DNA from: Hyalella azteca
Taxonomy: Eukaryota; Arthropoda; Malacostraca; Amphipoda; Hyalellidae
Reading direction: 5' to 3'
Assembly: GCF_000764305.2 (NCBI RefSeq)
Contig: NW_025939499.1
Location: forward strand, 1 to 64,000
Length of the DNA stretch: 64,000 nucleotides
In this document: in pieces, positions 11,466 through 23,557 of the stretch
Numbering within the stretch: the first letter of the stretch is position 1
How the letters are laid out: each line of letters opens with the position of its first letter
Made by a program: the position numbers and the translations under genes
The notes under the pieces: model-generated
Database searches by the model: none
Told to the model about the DNA's origin: nothing
What the model saw: only the letters and a program-made list of their open reading frames with translations

Positions 11466-12514
11466 TATGTTATAACATATTATATTTATGTTATTTTTAT
11501 GTTAACTGAATCTTGAAGAGCGGCTGCAAGACACGCTGGAAAGTGTCCGGGAGATCATACTAAGAGTTTAGGTATATATGAAACACGACATTGATTCAGA
11601 TGTATAGAGGTTGTATGGAAATATGAAAATAAAAAAAAAAACTTGAAAATCATCTAAGAATAAATGAAACGGTGCAGCAATACCGTTCACAGAACCGGTG
11701 GAACAAGTTGACATAGCCTAGCAGTTGATGTTCACAACTATTAGCTTATCGAAATTATTATCAAGAAAATATTTTATATGTATTAAAATCCAGCGACCTG
11801 AAGTCAATACGAAGAAAAATGTTCTAAGAAATCTGCCACACGTCTGTATTCATCGTCTATATGGGCCTACCTACATCCTAAGCTGGCATTATCCAGTTAC
11901 CATGCATATATACGCTCCCAAATGACAGTTACTAATCTTATGTTTTTAATCAATTTGTTTGCTTGCAGCTTGATTTTTATGGTCGTATTTTTCAACCTCC
12001 TATATAGAAGTCATTTATGTATCACGTTTCATCCCACATTCCCAATAAGGACACCCATAAAACATTGGTGACGGTACAATATCATAACGGCGTATATTAT
12101 TGCATTTTAAAAAATTTATCTCTCATCAATAAATAGCTAGTGTGCATTGAGTGAATCCTCTGACAACTGGCCAGAAGAGAGTTAACACTTACTGTATGCT
12201 TATAATAACTTTCATTTCCACTCTCTCATGTGAAAAAAAACTTGTTAGCTATATAGTTGTGTCTGTATTCTCCGCAATCAATATGACATCATTCATCTCG
12301 GAATGTTGAATCTATTACAACAATCATTCGATTGTGTTTATTCTCGTCAACACTGCGTAAAGGATGCGTGTTGTATATCATTTTATTGCAAGTTAGGTAA
12401 GGTGTTTTACGTATTTAGGTTATGGTCAAATCTTACGTGGCTTCATTTCGGCGCGCTCTGTATTTCGTATTGTCCGATCAAAATAAAAGTGATCCCATCA
12501 AGTCTACAAGTTTA
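11466..12514. other. no gene seen
   Basis: AT-rich sequence without a supported exon or RNA gene. Confidence 0.5.
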
Positions 12515-12646
12515 GCTTGCAGTGGACGGGAGGGAGGCTTGCAGTGGACGGGAGGGAGACTTGCAGTGGACGGGAGGGAGGCTTGCAGTGGACGGGAGGG
12601 AGGCTTGCAGTGGACGGGAGGGAGGCTTGCAGTGGACGGGAGGGCA
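12515..12646. repeat. 22-bp G-rich minisatellite, 6 units
   Basis: The unit gcttgcagtggacgggaggg (plus ag) repeats six times almost perfectly. Open frames through it on both strands are by-products of the repeat. Confidence 0.95.
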
Positions 12647-13788
12647 GCTATACAACGCTCCGTGGCAGATACAATTCATCACAATGCATAGTATACACAC
12701 CCACTTGTTTATATTTATTTCTAACTCTGCAACTTTTGGTTGATATTGTTGTCTGGATTAGTAGACTGAACGATAAAATAAATTATTATTGTTATAAAAT
12801 CATTGTTATTATTAATAAATTATTATACAATTATTGGACAAATATATTTGTTAATATATTGTTACATGAAATTTACATCATTCCTCGAAAATTTTACCAT
12901 GCTGGATTTATGATTCATATTTTTTCCATCATCACTATGGTTTCTGATGAGCATGGTTGCTGGCCTTGGTCGTTAATAAGAGTGAGAAGCCTTTCATATA
13001 TGAACTCCCGCAGATCACGTATATTGGTCTCGTCCAAAGTTTCTCGTAGCTTTGATTAATTAAAATTATATTATATAATTATAATTTTCTCTTCATAATA
13101 AATTACGTTGCTAAATATCGTGTTTATCAGATGCTGCACAGTAGACGAGCCTGAGGAAGTATGCGTTGGCTTCATTCCCTTTAATTAGCAGAACATATAC
13201 GTTCTGTGACGCGCGTTAAAAGACAACAGTTGAATGTTCGGTGCTTGGTCCGTAGACTTGTAGACTGTGCCCTGTAGTGTATAGTGCCCTCACACGAACC
13301 TTATTGTTGACAACCAGTTAATTTACGATCTGCCACTATAGCTATCAGGAAATTATATAATATTAGATGGGCCAGTGAAGCTCAAGATCAAGAATTGTTT
13401 TGGTTTTGTGGACTTTTTTATCTTCTCACTTTTTTAAGGATTCATTAATATAACGCGATCATGAAGCAGCAGCCAGGGGAAAGTTGAACGTTGAAAATGG
13501 GACACTATTGAGCGCTGCAGCTGGGACAGTTGAGGGACACATTCTTTAATGTCCGGTAAAAGTATTCCAACAAACAATCGTTGTAATTTGTAATTCCATC
13601 CTATATTAATTAATTAATGCACTTGGCTAATACGATGTATACATTTTTATTCAACATTTTTTCTTGACAAAACACATTCGGAAATAAAAATTTTAATTAA
13701 AAAAATCATGGCCCTCGAACTTTGAATTAATGTTATGTCTTTTTTCCGAATTTCAAGTATCTTCTACACTTTTTATCTTAATTTGGGC
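12647..13788. other. no gene seen
   Basis: AT-rich non-coding sequence between two minisatellites. Confidence 0.5.
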
Positions 13789-13892
13789 TCTCTTCATGTC
13801 TCTGTATGACCAGGTCTCTTCATGTCTCTGTGTGGCCAGGTCTCTTCATGTCTCTGTATGACCAGGTCTCTTCATGTCTCTGTATGACCAGA
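13789..13892. repeat. 26-bp tandem repeat, 4 units
   Basis: The unit ctcttcatgtctctgtatga (plus ccaggt) is present four times with single-base differences, just upstream of the GC/CCAAT patch. Confidence 0.95.
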
Positions 13893-13934
13893 TTCCCTCC
13901 GTGACCACATTCCAATTCCCAGCAATTCCCACAG

Positions 13935-14060
13935 GAATCATTAGAGCGCTCGCCCCGCCCCCCGCTCCCCGACAGCCAATCACAGGGCGAGGGCCTCACC
14001 AGGGCGGGGCTGTCGCAGCCAATCACAGGCTGCCATTTATGGTATTTTTATGAAGCGCTC
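13935..14060 (+). promoter_or_regulatory. GC-box/CCAAT-rich promoter-like patch
   Basis: Within about 120 bp of otherwise AT-rich DNA there are two identical agccaatcacag CCAAT boxes (near 13974 and 14019), GC boxes (ccccgccccc, ggcggggc) and a tatttttatgaa TATA-like element. It is oriented towards scarecrow, about 9.2 kb upstream of its start codon, so it could serve an upstream non-coding exon. No transcript evidence is available. Confidence 0.35.
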
Positions 14061-14195
14061 ATTGAGTTCAAGTCCAGTTTTTTGTTTAACAATTGCTTGC
14101 TTGTGCGTTATCATTCATTCCCCGTATGAAGTCTCGGGGTAATAAGCACAGACATGAAAGTTTCCTGTCATATTGCTCTGCAATTCTTGTCTCTC

Positions 14196-14440
14196 TGATG
14201 CTGTGCTACAACATTTATTATGATTGCTGTACAACATTTCTCATGAATGCAGTACATTGAGTACAACATCAGTTACATGATCTGATGCAGTACAACATTT
14301 CTCATGAATGCGGTGCAAAATTTATTATGAATGCTGTACAACATTTAATTCTGATGATAGTTGTACAACATTTATTATGATTGCTGTATACTACATTTCT
14401 CATAATAGTTCTGCAACATTTATTATGAGTTACATGATTG
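14196..14440. repeat. degenerate tandem repeat (gtacaacatttctcatgaatg)
   Basis: About eight diverged copies of a unit containing tgctgtacaacattt and tcatgaatgc follow each other. Confidence 0.75.
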
Positions 14441-15942
14441 TACAGTTAACCAAAAAAAACTTTACATACGTCGAAGTTTAATTTAATAAACTTAACGCTG
14501 CAGAACGAACGCATCATAATGAATGCTTCAATTATTTATAGCTAATAAAGAATAAGAAGCTGTTATTTACACGACGTATTTGTGACTTCCATATACATTA
14601 TTTTGCCTACAATAACAGCATTAAGTTGCTGCGTAACACTGAAGAAAATTCGATCGCCCCTATTTTATGCTTTACCTTAATTACTTGTAAATTATTGCGT
14701 TAGACACAATCAAATTATTTTAATAGAAATCAAGATTAATTGATACATGATATTTAAATTAATTCAAGTTTTCCTTCAGAGTGAAGAATAAATTTTTTTC
14801 CGACATCTTATAACATCTTCATTTGAATTTGTAACCTTAGCTTTCATTGATTGCTTGATCGAGTAGGTTATTTAATTGATTTCACTTCAAATATCATCGA
14901 TCGAGATCGAAGGTCGAACTCTGGGACTCGAACGGATCTTTCTGTTGATGCCATCCGTTATGTTATTTCTATTTTTTCTTTATTTCTTTGATTTGATGCC
15001 TGCCTCTGAGAATATATATATCTAGCCCAAGTCTTATAATTGCCTAAATGAAATTATCGTACGTCGCAGTTCATTTAAATATAACGTGCTAAATATTGCA
15101 CTCGGCATCTGCATGCCGAACGAAATTCTAACGACGCAATTCGAGACTCCTCACACACGAAACTTTTCGTTGAATTTATGCCATAATTACGGAGCATGCG
15201 TATAAAAGACTTAATAATATCATCATTCCTGTACGCTCAGATTGCGGCATTTGCTTCTTGCAGCAACGTTATTACAAATGTCATATTAATTAGCATCTTC
15301 TTTTATTATCTCGTTCTAGAACTTTTTAAAATGAAATCAAATTATGCTACAAGAAAGACAATTTAAGTTAGTATATACGTACGGTAAATTGCACAGTAGA
15401 TGATTGTAGTCTCCAAATCTTTCCTTGATGCAATTAAAAGGAAATCACAAATATTATTTGCTATATTTTTCAATGCTCGAAAACTAGTGCATGAATTTCG
15501 TTTAGGTTGCCAAATTTACGATTTCCGAATAAATTTCTTTCAGATCATGACCATATACATGTATATGCCTGCCGGGCAACGGCCGGTGAGTTATAAATAC
15601 GGTGAGTTTTATGCCATTATATACGCTTAATGTAGGAATGATGAAATTAACGTAGCAACACGGGTTTCTTGCAATATATTCATATACGTTATTTGCAGAG
15701 GAAGACGTGTCAGACATGTTCCTTAATTAGAAGGCATTAAATTCAGGTGTTCGATTAAGTGCAATGATTGTAGTAAGTAATTATTAGCCGCGTTTCCTTC
15801 TTTTCGCGACTGCAGCATCGATCTTGATAACAAAAATTTCCCCGCTCACAAAAGAGCCCTAATTAAATTTTAATATTATCTCTTTTATTCAAAACTTACT
15901 TTTGATTCTTTGTAGGGTTTTAGCTCCAAGCGTATTTATAAT
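14441..15942. other. no gene seen
   Basis: AT-rich non-coding sequence. Short frames lack protein-like composition and overlap on both strands. Confidence 0.5.
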
Positions 15943-16165
15943 ATCCTATAGACACACATTTTTTTATCCTAGACAGAACTTTATTTTTTAATCCTATAGA
16001 CAGAACTTCATTCTTTTATCCTGGACAGAACTTTATATTCTTTCATCCTAGACAGAACTTTATTCTTTTATCGTAGACAGAAATTTATTCTTTTATCCTA
16101 GACAGAACTTTATTCTTTTATCCTAGACAGAACTTTATTCTTTTATCCTAGACAGAACTTAATTC
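15943..16165. repeat. 25-bp minisatellite, about 9 units
   Basis: The unit tagacagaactttattctttt (plus atcc) repeats about nine times, becoming more uniform towards the right end. Confidence 0.9.
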
Positions 16166-16239
16166 AGCAGAGGGCAGTTCTACTCCATCTTGTATGAGCG
16201 CCGTACCCAGCCCGGCCTGATCGATACCCCAGGGCACAG

Positions 16240-16530
16240 CTCGCCAGCTGCTGCTGTGCTGTGCTGTAGTGCTGCTGTGCTATGCAATAGTGCTACAGAA
16301 CTGTGCTGCTGCTATGCTGTGGGGCTACTGCTGTGCTGCAGTATTATAGAGCTGTGATGTTTCCTGATGTGTGTTACTGTGCTGGAAGCTGCTGTGGTGC
16401 TACAACTGTGGTGCTGAGAGTTGCTGTGGTGCTGCAGTGGTGCAGTACTGTAGAGCTGTGATGTGTCCTGATGTGGTGTTGTTGTGCTGTGTGATGCTGT
16501 GGTGCTGTTGGTGCGTCTGGAAATACGTTG
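16240..16530. repeat. CTG/TGG-rich low-complexity stretch
   Basis: Irregular gctgctgtgctg-type sequence. The Cys/Trp-rich frame across it is compositional, not a gene. Confidence 0.8.
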
Positions 16531-16740
16531 AAGTCTTGTGCTTGTTACGGGAGCTGTGCGGCCAGTGCAGGTGGGTTTTTTCTAATAGTTTTGTTTGTTT
16601 CTAAAATAAAGTGCGAGTGAGAACACATCCGATATATAAACAAGATGTGCTAAACATCAAATAATAAGCTTATGCTTTACAGTCAGTGGTAGCGAAATAA
16701 TCTCATACAGGAAGATTATTTCCATCACTTTCATCTCTGC

Positions 16741-16885
16741 TATACCACCACCACCACACCACCACCACCACCACACCACCACCACCACCACACCACCACC
16801 ACCACCACACCACCACCACCACCACACCACCACCACCACCACACCACCACCACCACCACACCACCACCACCACCACACCACCACC
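16741..16885. repeat. 17-bp CCA-rich minisatellite ending at an ambiguous base
   Basis: The unit accaccaccaccacacc repeats about eight times and is broken by an N at 16886. Sequence after the N carries adapter; accaccacc resumes at 16922. Confidence 0.9.
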
Positions 16886-16886
16886 N

Positions 16887-16921
16887 ACTTGATATAACCA
16901 TTAGATGTGTATAAGAGACAG
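16887..16921. other. half Nextera adapter plus misplaced 17-mer (assembly artefact)
   Basis: The 19-mer agatgtgtataagagacag (16903-16921) is the Tn5 mosaic-end transfer sequence used in Nextera libraries. The 17 bases ending at its first base, acttgatataaccatta, are identical to 23611-23627 next to scarecrow exon 1. This looks like a chimeric mate-pair read used to close a repeat gap. Confidence 0.9.
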
Positions 16922-18519
16922 ACCACCACCAGATCTGTGCAGTGATTGGCTGGGCAGGAGTGGCGGTGTGAGTGGTGACAGGGTTTGCTGGGCTCCACCA
17001 GAACAGTGAGCGTGAGCACAGCGTGCTACCAAGTCTCCAATCAACAGCGAGCGCCAGCGTATAGTGTGCGCTTAAATTTCACCATTAAACAGTGAAAATG
17101 TACTTATATATCAGTGAAAAGTAATTAATATGTGCATTGATTTTAATTAATGGCCGTGGAGGCGATAATGTCGTGACGGAACAAACTGTGCGTTGGGTGT
17201 TCACGAGAGCGAAGTTGTGTGCACGAAATAAACCTCCAGTATTTGTGAAATTAAAGTAAAACAATTCTTTAAACGTTATAAAAAAAACTTCACGAGGAAC
17301 AACATTCACTGTGAAAACAATCAGCCATTGACGATTTAAGAGAAATGTCTGCCTAAATTGCAAGTTCGATAGGAACGAAAAATAAAAGAAATGTAAAGTA
17401 AATTCACGATCTCTTTTTTGAAAACGTTTCAGAGACCACAGTTCCATTATTAATTCGACAATTTAGATAACATAAATGCGAGTAGTTTTTTTTATCTTCC
17501 GTTGTATTGGGGTTTCGTTACAAAATTCTTAATCTCTTTAATAAATTTTTTCTGTTGATTGTACTTGTATTCTCTAAAATTTTTCAACTGATGAAGGAGC
17601 TGGTCTCCGAAAAATTTGTAATGAAGATATAGTGAATTGTTTAGCGTTTCCTTTGCTAATAAGTTTTGGGCAAAATGTTTTCTCAGTTTGAACTTGAACC
17701 GAAATATATTCCTCTGTCGGAAGTAAATCGCTGAAAACATATTTAATTTATCTTAAAGCAAATAAAAATTTATATTTTTTTGCATAATAGAGAAAATGTA
17801 TTGAGGCAGGAATTTTATCTGATGGAATTGTTAAAATTAAAAAATCTCTGAAATTTAATTGCAGAACCATTATTGCGATTGCTAACGACTGGAGCGTTTG
17901 GTTCGAATATCGCGATGTTATAAGAGCAAATTGATGATCATAAGATCTTTATTTTGATGTGATTTTTAAAAACTTCCATGACGCGCCCCTTTAATTTTGT
18001 TTAACTAATCTAATTTAACGAAGAAATTCAATTGATGAACTGCCTGGCGAAATGATTTTTTATCTTCTTAACATTATAAATGATTCGATTAAAAAATTTT
18101 TGATTATTTCATCAACATGAATTAACCTTCAATTCATTTAAACCTTTATTTTGTATAACGAAGTATAATAACTGGAGATGCGATGTAAATGGCAGCGTCA
18201 ATTCTTTATAAAATATAATAATATCTACTGGAGGTATACACGTATATACGTTCCTCAATATGCATGTGTTGTTTAGAGATCATGGCTAAATTGTTGGACC
18301 TCGAAGGAATAAACCCTGTTGAACATTTAATTGTGTTCCTGTACAATTAATTAATGTTCGGCGTAATTAATTGGATTAATCTAATAATCATTATGGAACG
18401 GAACATTTAGCCAATTGGGGTGAACTTCATTATATAAAGACGAAATTCTTGAACGTTGCGGTGATAATTTGACATTAATTTGGAGTAAAAAAATAATAGC
18501 CATCGAAACATTACTTAAT
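16922..18519. other. no gene seen
   Basis: Non-coding. The minus-strand frames at 17085-17447 and 17492-17740 are Phe/Asn/Lys-rich products of AT-rich DNA without recognisable motifs. Confidence 0.45.
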
Positions 18520-18520
18520 C

Positions 18521-18681
18521 GTGTGGTGTGGTATAATTATCATGTGTGGTGTGGTATAATTATCATGTGTGGTGTGGTATAATTATCATGTGTGGTGTTG
18601 TATAATTGTCATGTGTGGTGTGGTATAATTATCATGTGTGGTGTGGTATAATTATCATGTGTGGTGTGGTATAATTATTAT
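18521..18681. repeat. 23-bp minisatellite, 7 units
   Basis: The unit gtgtggtgtggtataattat (plus cat) repeats seven times nearly perfectly. Confidence 0.95.
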
Positions 18682-20333
18682 CGTTTGTAGAGATTAAAAC
18701 TTTCGTATATGCGGCAAAAACAATTTTTTTCACAAAGATTTTCTTAAATAAATATGGAGAGCGTAATTTATTTAAATACGCTGATATTGACATTTCTGCG
18801 ATGCAGTAAGAGTCTATCATTTATTTTATTAACAATCAAGTTTGGAATTCTAATCACTCTTCTGATTCAATTTCTCCCAATTATATCCGTAAAATTAAAT
18901 ACGTTTCATCACAAGTTTGTTGTAAAATCGAAAGTTGCTAGGAATTTTATAATAATATCTCAGGTTGAACAGAAATGGAATTGAGTGGTTCCTTGAACGA
19001 GCAATTGTGGGATTAAAAACTATTATTAGAATTATTGATATTGAAAACTATTATTGAATTATTGAATATTGATTATTTATTATTCTTGTTGAACATTTGA
19101 TGAGCATTCTCTCAAATAAATTCAGTCATCCAATAAAAATAAAAGCGCTTGAAGTCGTCATGAATTTTTAAATTAATTTTCAAACCGTCCTGAAATTCGA
19201 CATTAACAACCTGGGACTAGTCATACAGTTTGAATTTATGTGTTCATAATATGTAGCGGTAATAAAATTCCATGCCTGAGAATCCTCAAATATTTGTTGA
19301 TGTATCTCAATTAAATATAAAAATCTAGGCTTACTATGCATTGAGTTAAAATACGGCTTCTGAACGTTTTTCTTTTTATACGGCTTCTAAACGTTCTGAC
19401 CATTGAGAACGGAAACGGCTTCTGATATCGTTAATCAATAAACGTAATAATCATATAACATGTATAGTTCACCGAAAGTTTTCTCAAATTTAAAATCAGT
19501 AGAAATTTCCTACGAAATTTTGACCTCAGACAAATAATTATTGTATCAGGAGTTGAAAATATATAACCTGAAATCTAAAATTGAAATGGCAATCGAGATT
19601 ATTGAACGTTTTTTCAATTTTCAATTTCTCCAATCAAGAATCAGGACCTAACTCAATATATTCGCGCATGAGTTGAAGCCTGAAATTATCATACGATTAA
19701 ATTCGATGTAATTATTCGTATGATGAATATTATATAATTTCAATCAATTTTTATAGAACGCATTCAAGAAGTATCTGTGCTGAAGCTCAAGCGAGATTGT
19801 GAAGTTCTAGAACAACTTAATTCGTGACTGCATTTCGTTTACATATGGTTTGATGAAATTTCTATCTCATAATGTTATCTCTCTTCCACACACCGTCCAA
19901 CGATGCAGTTTCAGAAGTTTTTCAGTTATTTCAAACCTGCCAAAAACTTCCAGGCTATTCAGTTATTTCTGCAGAATAGTTGACAAAAATTTACAGACCA
20001 CAAACATGTTATCAAAAATAAGCAATCTTAAAGCAATAGAAAATTAGTTAAAACAAAGTTATGCAAATTTTTAAGAAATAGTGTGAATTTGCTGATCGCA
20101 ATAATGGTGTCGAAAATAATAATAAGTAACCATTAAATCATACACATTAATGAAATAAATCTTTTTAATCAACTGAATACATTTAAATCATATTTAAAAC
20201 GCTCTACTCATGCCGTCAAAAATTTACTCAACTTGAATACTACATGACCTCTCACCTTTCTAAGACAAAAATATTCATTTCACTTATCAAAAGTTCTTGC
20301 ACAATTTTACCATTTGTTCCGTGTTTTGTTAAT
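18682..20333. other. no gene seen
   Basis: AT-rich non-coding sequence. Confidence 0.5.
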
Positions 20334-20548
20334 TACACTGTTAGAAAAAACGGCGAAAAAACGGTCTCGCTGGCGTTCTAGTGGCCGGTCGCCCCGTGAA
20401 AATGAACTATTTTGCCGATTTTATCAGATATTTCACGGATTTCTAGTGTTAAATTAGAATAAAAACGTTACATGTTGTTTCTTTTCACGTGCCGACCGGC
20501 CACTGAAACGCCGGTAATACCGTTAACGGTAATTTTTCTAACAGTGTA
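20334..20548. mobile_element. short MITE, TA-flanked
   Basis: Terminal inverted repeats tacactgttagaaaaa and tttttctaacagtgta bound a 215-bp element, with TA at each edge. Inner segments (accggtc/gaccggcc and cgttt/accgttaacgg) are also partly palindromic. The cactgttagaaaaa terminus is of a type often seen in arthropod MITEs; this is recognised from memory. Confidence 0.8.
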
Positions 20549-23025
20549 CTGAGTCATCATGTGGACATGATTTGGCTTAAACATACCTGCATATAAAGTT
20601 TTGATTTGCATCAAACTTTGTGCTGAAATTGAGCGACATTCAAAGTTAATATTTTGAGCAGCGTCTGAATTTTATAAGAAATTTCGACGAAAAATGTGCA
20701 AGCTTCTTAATATTCATGCAAAATTTTTATCTCCGGGCAAAATTGTAGCGAAAAAATGTTGTAATAACCCGACGAAATAGATGAATATAAGTAGGATAGA
20801 AACAATCAATGTTATAAAATGCTCAGTTTCTTAAACCACGCACAAATTATTCACAAGTCACCAACTAACATTCAACAATGCTTGACGTTGTTTCATTTGG
20901 ATCGAGTCAAGTAGTTTTATGCAGTCTAGCTCTCATTACAGACATTTTGTCATCTTAAAATATTGCTTCATTTCAGTTCATTAAAGATTCACATTGACGC
21001 AGCATTTTCGGTGAAATTTATTGTTTGTTTGCAAGTTAACAGATAATTTTGGTTAAATCCGATGCTCAATTTCAACTTTAATTTGTATTTCATGTTACAA
21101 AGATCGCAGGGTGGGTTAAATTGAATAGAAATGGAGACTCTCTCGAAAGATTTGTTGAATAATGTTCAGTCTCATTTAACGCTGATTACACATAATCAAT
21201 AATCCCAATTAAGAAGCATGCTAATACAAAAAATTCAAATTCAGAGTTTATGATATTCATATTCAGAAATGAATGGAAACTAAAATTTATCAGTTTCACT
21301 TGCCTCACAAATTTCTCTTAATTAAAAGTCGCAATTTAGAAGCTTTAATGATTTATTGCAGTGACGTCACAAAAGATATACAAAATTTTCTTGGATGAGA
21401 TATTTAATGCAAATTTCCCTCATGCATCCCCGCACTTGTTGGAATATCTGCGAGGTGAAATGTATATATTACCCTTGAATTATTAATATTATATTGAATA
21501 TATATTAAAATATTCAATAAAAGCTCAAAATATTCAAATTATTAAATTATCAATTAAAAAATATTCAAATTATCTGCTCAAAATATTCAAACAAATATTT
21601 ATTAAAATATTCAAGGACGATATATATATATTTCCCTTGAATATCATTCAAGGGAAATATCGCCTTGTAAACCTATTGAATAATTCAAAGATATTTAACA
21701 ATCAATTTCTATAGTTTTAGTATAGTAAAAATTCATATGGTCTATATTTGTGCAAAAAATCGACTAGAGTAATTATAGCTACTGTTGTTTTCAGTGTTAG
21801 CCTTAATTTTGAGTCTAATTTTGGAAACTCTCATCCGGCGTACAGATGTAATAAAGTTAATGCTGAACAGCAAAAATTTCAATCAATCATATTTTATATC
21901 ACAAGATCTCATCACCACAGTGCTTATAGAGTGGGCACAAACTAATATATAGTGGGCACACACTAATAATATGCGTTTATAAATTACTTTTTAAAAACCA
22001 CACTTCTAAAGAGGTGCAGTGTCTCCGATGTCACACATGTACAATGAATTTCTAATTTTATTTTTACATATTAAAAAATGTAAATTTTTCAATATTTTAA
22101 AATTTTTTACTTTTTAAAATTATCTATTTTGTCAATTTATTCTATCATTGTCTCCGACTTTACGCCAGTGTGCAAAATTTCAGATCGATTGGACAGGTAG
22201 AAGTGTGTTAAATATCGATTATAAGATTTGTAGCAGACAAACAAATAAACAACAAGAAGTTAAGTTAAAGAGAAGGGTTGCAATAATAATAATTAGATGA
22301 ATATTTGAACATCATCAGATCATGAGAGTGAGTTCCTAAATATCTGCAAGCTAACTGCAGTTCTCTACTGACAGCTTCGAACTGATAAACAAGAAATTTT
22401 ACACAATTGCATTTATTCAAAAACTAAAGCAGATTTAATTAAGTTTTGGAAATTTTTGGTATAACTGAAAAGACAGAAAAATTTGTAATTAAAATTCTGT
22501 CGTGTTGTGGACTTATTACTGTTATTCGCTCCTATAGTTTGTGTGCTGGTGGGAAAACCAACTGATCCGAATCATGGTTTGCTTCAATTCATTCAGTTAT
22601 AGACCTGAAAAAGTTTAGTTGCAATAATAGTTATAATCATGAACATTATCAATAATAAAATAACAAGCAACCTTGCTGTTAAAGATATCTCATGCTTTGT
22701 TATCACAAAATATGATAGAAATTTAGAAGAGTATTTAAACTGGTATCAGTTTCCTCGGGATTACTAACTCCGTGTTGGCGCAATAAATGAAAAGTGAAGG
22801 AAAATAATTTACAAGAACAACGAACTGTGTTAAAATTATCCAGCTTCTTACCCAGCTCCTCAATTGTGAGCCTATATAGACTTAATAGCACATGAATATT
22901 TATCTCCTGAATTCAAACTGCGACCAGCAAACAGACCTCAAATCATCACAACTGTACCAGAACAAATTTCTAGCCTTCGATACTCCCGTTTTTAATTACA
23001 TTTGAGCAAGGGATCCACAATAAAT
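20549..23025. other. upstream non-coding region of scarecrow
   Basis: AT-rich. It contains a perfect hairpin at about 21628-21661 (arms atatttcccttgaat, loop atc). At about 22140-22260 lies a fragment containing tgcaaaatttcagatcgatt, which looks like a dispersed repeat. No coding exon is seen; a 5' untranslated exon cannot be excluded. Confidence 0.5.
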
Positions 23026-23082
23026 GACCCCGTATAGCCCGTTATATACGGCGAGCCCTGCAGTTGCCACGTCATCCGTGTG

Positions 23083-23118
23083 ATGACAACACCTTTCTCG
23101 GTCTCGGATCTCGTATAG
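23083..23118 (+). CDS. upstream mini-ORF 1, TN-like peptide MTTPFSVSDLV
   Basis: The ATG in the first repeat copy encodes 11 residues, MTTPFSVSDLV, then TAG. It is the start of scarecrow with a T-to-S change and a stop where the third copy reads Leu-Thr-Pro. If it is in the 5' leader it would act as an upstream ORF. Whether it is transcribed or translated is unknown. Confidence 0.4.
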   Translation: MTTPFSVSDLV

Positions 23119-23178
23119 CCCGACCCCGTATAGCCCGTTATATACGGCGAACCCTGCAGTTGCCACGTCATCCGTGTG

Positions 23179-23214
23179 ATGACAACACCTTTCTCAGTCA
23201 CGGATCTCGTATAG
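23179..23214 (+). CDS. upstream mini-ORF 2, TN-like peptide [11 protein letters not shown]
   Basis: The second repeat copy encodes [11 protein letters not shown] and TAG, matching the first ten residues of the main protein. The spacing to the real start is 96 bp, in the same frame but separated by stops. It has the same upstream context (ccgtgtg) as the main start. Confidence 0.4.
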   Translation: MTTPFSVTDLV

Positions 23215-23274
23215 CCCGACCCCGTATAGCCCGTTATATACGGCGAGCCCTGCAGTAGCCACGTCATCCGTGTG

Positions 23275-23557
23275 ATGACAACACCCTTCTCTGTCACGGA
23301 TCTTCTCACGCCCTTTGCTCCAGGTCCTTTGGACACACAAATTTCTTCCTTCAACTCCCCTCGCTGCTTCTCCACCCTGGAGCTGCTGGACTGTCCTCCA
23401 GGCGGGTATGGAGGCGCCCGCTACCCGCCTGTGCCACATGCCGCATACGCCACGTCACACGACATGTCGTACGACAGTCGTAACGTCGCAGCGCACGCCA
23501 CTTACGGCCCTACGTCCTGGTATAACCCTGCTGTGTCCGGAGCATCGCCATTTGCAT
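23275..23557 (+). CDS. scro: scro exon 1 (start codon, TN motif)
   Basis: This exon encodes 94 codons plus one base. I chose the ATG at 23275 because TN motifs normally sit at the extreme N terminus. The GTG just before it is not a eukaryotic start. The exon is Pro/Tyr/Ser-rich and ends [13 protein letters not shown] plus T. The donor is gcat|gtaagt at 23558, a strong consensus, phase 1. Reading past the donor remains open to 23616 but loses similarity. Intron 1 is about 10 kb. Confidence 0.85.

Larger units (their letters stand above)
23026..23313. repeat. 96-bp tandem triplication across the scarecrow start codon
   Basis: Three copies start at 23026, 23122 and 23218, exactly 96 bp apart and a few percent diverged. 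Each contains cgtatagcccgttatatacg, the segment gccacgtcatccgtgtg, and an ATG followed by TN-motif coding sequence. Only the third copy continues into the open exon; the first two reach TAG after 11 codons. Confidence 0.95.

Noticed and set aside
16371..17019. Cys/Trp-rich frames and a Gly/Val/Trp-rich frame
   Set aside because: Low-complexity CTG and CCA repeats produce them; no splice or homology support.
17894..17915. tRNA-like B box (ggttcgaat)
   Set aside because: No A box at proper distance and no cloverleaf can be formed.
23272..23274. GTG as start of scarecrow
   Set aside because: Eukaryotic initiation uses ATG here; the next codon at 23275 is ATG and begins the TN motif.
22992..23375. 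Minus-strand frame with repeated GVVITRMTW and SPYITGYTGS
   Set aside because: It is the antisense of the 96-bp triplication, whose unit length is a multiple of three.
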